NCBI GenBank assembly: GCA_019637645.1
Contig: JAHBVH010000129.1
Location: 1 to 10,235, forward strand
Reading direction: 5' to 3'
From: Caldilineaceae bacterium
GTDB lineage: Bacteria; Chloroflexota; Anaerolineae; Caldilineales; Caldilineaceae
DNA length: 10,235 nucleotides
This document shows, piece by piece, positions 7,840 through 10,235 of this stretch. The notes below the pieces were generated by a model. That model ran no database searches. It saw only the letters and a program-made list of their open reading frames with translations, and was not told where the DNA came from. Position 1 is the first letter of the stretch, and every line of letters begins with the position of its first letter. Both the position numbers and the translations under genes were made by a program.

Positions 7840-7992
7840 CTATGGAATGATTTTGCCTCGCCACAGGCGATCCAAAGCCTGGGTAAGTCATCACCATCGT
7901 TATCAAAAAGTAGGCGCCCTCCATCAGGGTAGATGGTTACCTGATGAACCATCTATGGTGGCTAGCAATGGCTTTGTGTAAGATAGATACAG
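7840..7992 (-). pseudogene. Degenerate 3' end of an unidentified gene (two frame changes)
   Basis: Three protein-like pieces follow each other on the minus strand but in alternating frames: YTKPLLATIDGSSG (about 7980-7939), then HQVTIYPDGGRLLFDNDGDD (7946-about 7887), then LTQALDRLWRGKIIP ending in TAG at 7842..7840. Adding one base after the second GAC would join the last two pieces. The stop lies 14 nt before the terminator stem, as expected of a real 3' gene end. The middle piece alone can be read as a 60-codon ORF (7952..7770), but that ORF has no ribosome binding site and runs through the terminator. I do not recognise the family. Evidence is limited to amino-acid character and position. 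Confidence 0.3.
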
Positions 7993-8050
7993 GCTGCTCC
8001 TTTCTGATTCGGTTTATTCGCTAAAAATCCTGTAATGCTCTCTGTGTAGA

Positions 8051-8078
8051 TTCAAACGCAAAAGCATTAAGATAAGAT
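8051..8078 (+). promoter_or_regulatory. Weak candidate plus-strand promoter
   Basis: TTCAAA (8051-8056) and TAAGAT (8073-8078) are 16 bp apart on the plus strand, each matching consensus at four of six positions in an A+T-rich part. It would transcribe the mini-ORF and hairpin that follow. Such matches occur by chance in A+T-rich DNA, so this is only a candidate. Confidence 0.2.
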
Positions 8079-8163
8079 CAATTTCTTTGTAGGAAGAGAA
8101 AGTGAATCTGAATCGGTATCTGTCTGACAGCGGGGTAGACCAAAAGTATTGGAGGTAGTTCAT

Positions 8164-8205
8164 ATGGCGGGTAGATGTGGTGGAGCGTTGCACCATAAAG
8201 GCTAG
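8164..8205 (+). CDS. Possible 13-residue leader-type ORF with strong ribosome site
   Basis: GGAGG at 8151-8155 lies exactly 8 nt before an ATG at 8164, an optimal arrangement. The frame encodes MAGRCGGALHHKG and stops at TAG (8203-8205). Its last seven codons form the left arm and part of the loop of the 8185-8228 hairpin, so ribosomes on it would hold the hairpin open, as in attenuation leaders. No plus-strand gene follows, so a regulatory target is missing, and chance cannot be excluded. Confidence 0.2.
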   Translation: MAGRCGGALHHKG

Positions 8206-8228
8206 ACAAGCGCTTTATGGCGCAACGC
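8185..8228. repeat. Long inverted repeat (16-bp arms), hairpin
   Basis: The left arm 8185-8200 and right arm 8213-8228 are reverse complements except at one position, where a minus-strand transcript would still form a G-U pair. The inner bases GCT/AGC can add three more pairs across a bulged G, leaving a 5-nt loop. Neither side has a T-run, so it is not a classical intrinsic terminator. It lies about 80 bp after the stop of the F420 reductase gene and could act as an mRNA 3'-end stabiliser or be a dispersed palindromic repeat. Confidence 0.75.
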
Positions 8229-8251
8229 GTGACGAGCGGTAGAAGCGTGAA

Positions 8252-8299
8252 GCAGCGGGGTGAAACGGCAGCAGGGTGAAACGGCAGCGGGGTGCAGTG
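8252..8299. repeat. Three tandem copies of a 16-bp repeat
   Basis: GCAGCGGGGTGAAACG (8252-8267) is followed directly by a copy with one change (8268-8283) and a third copy that diverges in its last bases (8284-8299). The array ends 9 bp before the stop codon of the F420 reductase gene. No spacers separate the copies. It looks like a short variable-number tandem repeat with no evident coding role. Confidence 0.8.
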
Positions 8300-8308
8300 G
8301 CAACGAAG

Positions 8309-8983
8309 CTACGCGGTTGGCAACCCCGTAATCCGAATGCCACTGCCTTGCACCTTGTGGCGCACATTAATGCCAATCAAGACCGCGGTAAGCCCTTCAA
8401 CGACCGCGGCATTCGCCAACGGTCCTGCATCAATCGCCAGAAAGCCTGCTGCTTGGGCTAGCGCAATCGCCTGCTGTTTGGCGGCTTTGTGATCACCGGT
8501 CACCAGCACGTCGCAATCTGGTTGCCAGCTTAGATCTTTCAGATGGCCTGCCGCAATATTTTGGAAAGCCGCAACCACCTGCACGCTTGTGCCAAGTTGG
8601 GCCTGTGCTTCTTGGGCAGCTGACCCACCCGGCGGCTGCCAAACCGTGGACACTTTGGGCGGTTTGAGCGGCGCGACCACCGTAATGACCGTTTTCCCTT
8701 GGCTCCCCGTCACTATCTGTTCAATGGTACCTACCTGGGCATCATACGGGACGCTCAGCACCACCAGATCGGCTTGCGCCGCGGCTGCCGCATTGGTCGC
8801 CCCATGGATCGTCGCACTGCCTGCCGGTAAAGCTTGGCTCAATTCGGCGGCGGCTTGCGCGGCCTTTTCGGCGCTGCGGCTGCCAATGAGGATAGAATAT
8901 CCCGCCGCGGCCCAGCGAAGCGCGAGGCCCGAACCTTCGGCACCGGTGCCACCGATGACGGCAATGGTCGGTTTTGTCATCAT
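8309..8983 (-). CDS. npdG: NpdG-like F420-dependent NADP oxidoreductase
   Basis: The protein has 224 residues and is cytosolic. Family members transfer hydride between reduced coenzyme F420 and NADP+. The N-terminal Rossmann fold has the loop GGTGAEGSG at 11-19 (GGTGxEG is the family signature), with GSRS at 34-37 fitting the NADP phosphate-binding position. SVPYDA at 77-82, GSAAQEA at 120-126, VTGD at 161-164 and DAGPLANA at 185-192 also follow the family pattern. An ATG at 9016 would add 11 residues but has no ribosome site. GGAAGGG ends 9 nt before the ATG at 8983, so that start is preferred; the adjacent ATG at 8980 is equally close. It lies 39 bp after the quinone oxidoreductase stop on the same strand, so an operon is likely. 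The symbol rests on family resemblance. Distant relatives that reduce other substrates share this fold. Confidence 0.85.
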   Translation of the reverse strand: MMTKPTIAVIGGTGAEGSGLALRWAAAGYSILIGSRSAEKAAQAAAELSQALPAGSATIHGATNAAAAAQADLVVLSVPYDAQVGTIEQIVTGSQGKTVITVVAPLKPPKVSTVWQPPGGSAAQEAQAQLGTSVQVVAAFQNIAAGHLKDLSWQPDCDVLVTGDHKAAKQQAIALAQAAGFLAIDAGPLANAAVVEGLTAVLIGINVRHKVQGSGIRITGLPTA

Positions 8984-9022
8984 ACAATTTTTCCCTTCCA
9001 GCAGAGATATAGTCATGCTTCG

Positions 9023-10006
9023 TTAGTCGCGTATTTGTAAGATCAGCTTGCCAATGTTGCGATTTTCGGCCATCCGTTGATGTGCTTCGTTTGCCTGGGT
9101 GATGGGGTAGATACGGTCGATCACGGGTTGAAGGAGACCCGCTTCGACGGCGGGCCAGAAGCGCGTCATAAAATTTTCTTTGATGGTAATTTTTTCCGCT
9201 AAGGTCCGGCTGCGCAGCACAGACCCAATGAGGCGTAGCCGTTTCCCCATGAGGTGACGCAGATCGATTTCCGTTTTGGTGCCACTGAGGGTAGAGATGA
9301 AGACCAAACGCCCTTTAAGTTTGAGGAGACTGAGGTTGCGAGCCAAATAGTCGGCCCCCACCATGTCCATGATGACATCCACCCCTTGGCCAGCGGTAAA
9401 GGCCAAAGCCCGTTCGACAAAGTCCTCGGTGCGGTAGTTGATGGCAAGCTCGGCGCCTAGTTGGGTGCAAGCCGCACCTTTATCCGTACTGCTGGCGGTG
9501 ATGATGACGGGGTTGCCGCTGGCCTTCAATAGTTGAATGGCCGCCGTGCCCACTCCGCTGGCCCCACCGTGCACCAATACGGTTTCGCCTGCTTGGAGAT
9601 TGGCCTCCATATAGAGATTGACAAAGGCCGTTAAATAGACCTCTGGCAACCCTGCGGCTTGGATGAGGGACCAACCGGTGGGTACGGGCATGAGCATCTG
9701 CTGGGGAACGCTAACCTGCTCGGCATAGCCACCTCCAGGTAGTAGGGCGCAGACCCGATCCCCAACTTGCCAGCCCTGTACATTGGCACCGCATTGGGCG
9801 ATCACCCCAGCCATTTCCAAGCCAAGAATATCAGAAGCCCCAGGCGGCGGCGGGTAGTTCCCGGCCCGCTGCAAGAGGTCCGCGCGGTTGAGGGCGGTGG
9901 CATGAATATCAACAAGCACTTCGTCTGGCCCGCAGCTTGGGGCCGCGGTTGCTTGCCAGAGGAGGGGGCGTTCGGTTTTGGTGGTGTCAACCTGAATAGC
10001 TTTCAT
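9023..10006 (-). CDS. PIG3-family NAD(P)H:quinone oxidoreductase (zinc-independent MDR)
   Basis: The protein has 327 residues, the usual family length. It is a medium-chain dehydrogenase/reductase of the quinone reductase type, reducing quinones or related electrophiles with NAD(P)H in the cytosol. The signature NRADLLQRAGNYPPPPG is at 40-56, GLEMAGVI at 62-69, GDRVCALLPGGGYAE at 82-96, and the nucleotide-binding loop HGGASGVG at 146-153. The catalytic zinc ligands and the structural-zinc cysteine cluster of alcohol dehydrogenases are absent, as expected. AAGGG lies a short distance before the ATG. It probably leads a two-gene operon with the F420-dependent reductase, which suggests a shared role in redox balance or detoxification. 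The exact substrate cannot be read from sequence. Confidence 0.93.
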   Translation of the reverse strand: MKAIQVDTTKTERPLLWQATAAPSCGPDEVLVDIHATALNRADLLQRAGNYPPPPGASDILGLEMAGVIAQCGANVQGWQVGDRVCALLPGGGYAEQVSVPQQMLMPVPTGWSLIQAAGLPEVYLTAFVNLYMEANLQAGETVLVHGGASGVGTAAIQLLKASGNPVIITASSTDKGAACTQLGAELAINYRTEDFVERALAFTAGQGVDVIMDMVGADYLARNLSLLKLKGRLVFISTLSGTKTEIDLRHLMGKRLRLIGSVLRSRTLAEKITIKENFMTRFWPAVEAGLLQPVIDRIYPITQANEAHQRMAENRNIGKLILQIRD

Positions 10007-10103
10007 GATGGATTCCCTTATTCGTTACGGTGCATCACCCTTCTGGGCAACGTGGATCAGCAACGCACTGTACTCGGCTAGAGGCTGTTTGAAAAGGCCG
10101 CCA

Positions 10104-10235
10104 CTAGACTTGACCGGTTAAAAAGTTGTTTCGGTAAAGCGGCACAGCCTGATGCAGGGTAAGCAAATGTTGCGGGATACGCTGACCGCCCGGCGCTAAT
10201 GAAGATTACCCATGAAATTCGGTAAACCAGCGCCG
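10104..10235 (-). pseudogene. Possible coding remnant with an in-frame stop (window edge)
   Basis: Reading the minus strand from the window edge gives RRWFTEFHG, a TAA (10208..10206), then 33 further open codons including RIPQHLLTLHQAVPLYRNNF, ending in TAG (10106..10104). The residues look protein-like on both sides of the TAA. This may be the C-terminus of an upstream gene followed by chance sequence, or a gene interrupted by a nonsense change. I do not recognise the family. A second minus-strand frame (10233..10078) is also open, which lowers confidence. Confidence 0.25.

Larger units (their letters stand above)
7827..8308. other. Gene-poor stretch between the redox operon and the signalling genes
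   Basis: No convincing intact gene lies here. It holds the coding remnant near its left end, an A+T-rich part around 8010-8110, a mini-ORF with hairpin at about 8151-8228, and tandem repeats at 8252-8299. A 60-codon minus-strand frame at 8014-8196 lacks a ribosome site and runs into the hairpin, so I treat it as chance. AGATTCA (8048-8054) and TGAATCT (8103-8109) form a spaced 7-bp inverted repeat of unknown meaning. Confidence 0.6.

Noticed and set aside
7770..7952. 60-codon minus-strand ORF as an intact gene
   Set aside because: It lacks a ribosome site, follows an in-frame TAG directly, and runs through the terminator. Its N-terminal part fits better as one piece of a frameshifted remnant.
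8014..8196. 60-codon minus-strand ORF as a gene
   Set aside because: It has no ribosome site, its start lies inside the hairpin arm, and its composition is A+T-rich. No family is recognisable.
8185..8228. The hairpin as a classical intrinsic terminator
   Set aside because: No T-run follows on either strand.
8252..8299. Tandem repeats as a CRISPR array
   Set aside because: The units are 16 bp and directly adjacent, with no spacers and no cas genes in the window.
10081..10096. Insertion-sequence terminal repeat
   Set aside because: Only one end-like motif is visible, with no transposase and no partner repeat in the window. It is kept only as a side note to the right-edge finding.

Overview
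The window looks like chromosomal DNA of a free-living bacterium, most plausibly a member of the Chloroflexota. That is an inference from gene content: a receiver domain fused to a CpaE/TadZ-type ATPase, a Cph1-type kinase beside an Rcp1-like regulator, an NpdG-like F420-dependent NADP reductase and a small CHAT protein. No rRNA or other taxonomic marker is present. Every convincing gene lies on the minus strand, so transcription runs from high to low coordinates. The description below follows that direction.

Right end (about 8.3-10.2 kb). A PIG3-type quinone oxidoreductase gene is followed, 39 bp after its stop, by an NpdG-like F420-dependent NADP oxidoreductase gene. They probably form a two-gene redox operon. 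Upstream of them, the last 150 bp of the window hold only a possible coding remnant.

Gene-poor stretch (7744-8308, about 565 bp). It contains three tandem 16-bp repeats, a 16-bp hairpin, a plus-strand Shine-Dalgarno site with a 13-residue ORF, a broken coding remnant, and a good minus-strand intrinsic terminator. A candidate promoter for the next gene lies directly after the terminator. This stretch separates the redox operon from the signalling genes.

Signalling block (1-7743). In order of transcription it contains: a membrane-anchored CHAT (caspase-like) protein; an orphan ABC_sub_bind lipoprotein with no permease or ATPase gene beside it; a membrane histidine kinase (Cache-like sensor, HAMP, PAS, Cph1-type HisKA, HATPase); an Rcp1-like single-domain response regulator; a soluble REC-PAS-HisKA-HATPase kinase whose gene overlaps the regulator gene by 44 bp; a REC-CpaE/TadZ fusion ATPase; and the first 16 codons of another gene.

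A reasonable reading is a phosphorelay. An extracytoplasmic signal, perhaps delivered by the lipoprotein, reaches the membrane kinase. The kinase passes phosphate to the Rcp1-like regulator and perhaps to the receiver of the second kinase. The receiver-controlled ParA/MinD-like ATPase could then position or switch a surface apparatus such as a Tad-type pilus. Whether the CHAT protein belongs to this pathway is unknown. It is the most unusual gene in the window. No tRNA, rRNA, CRISPR array or intact mobile element was seen.
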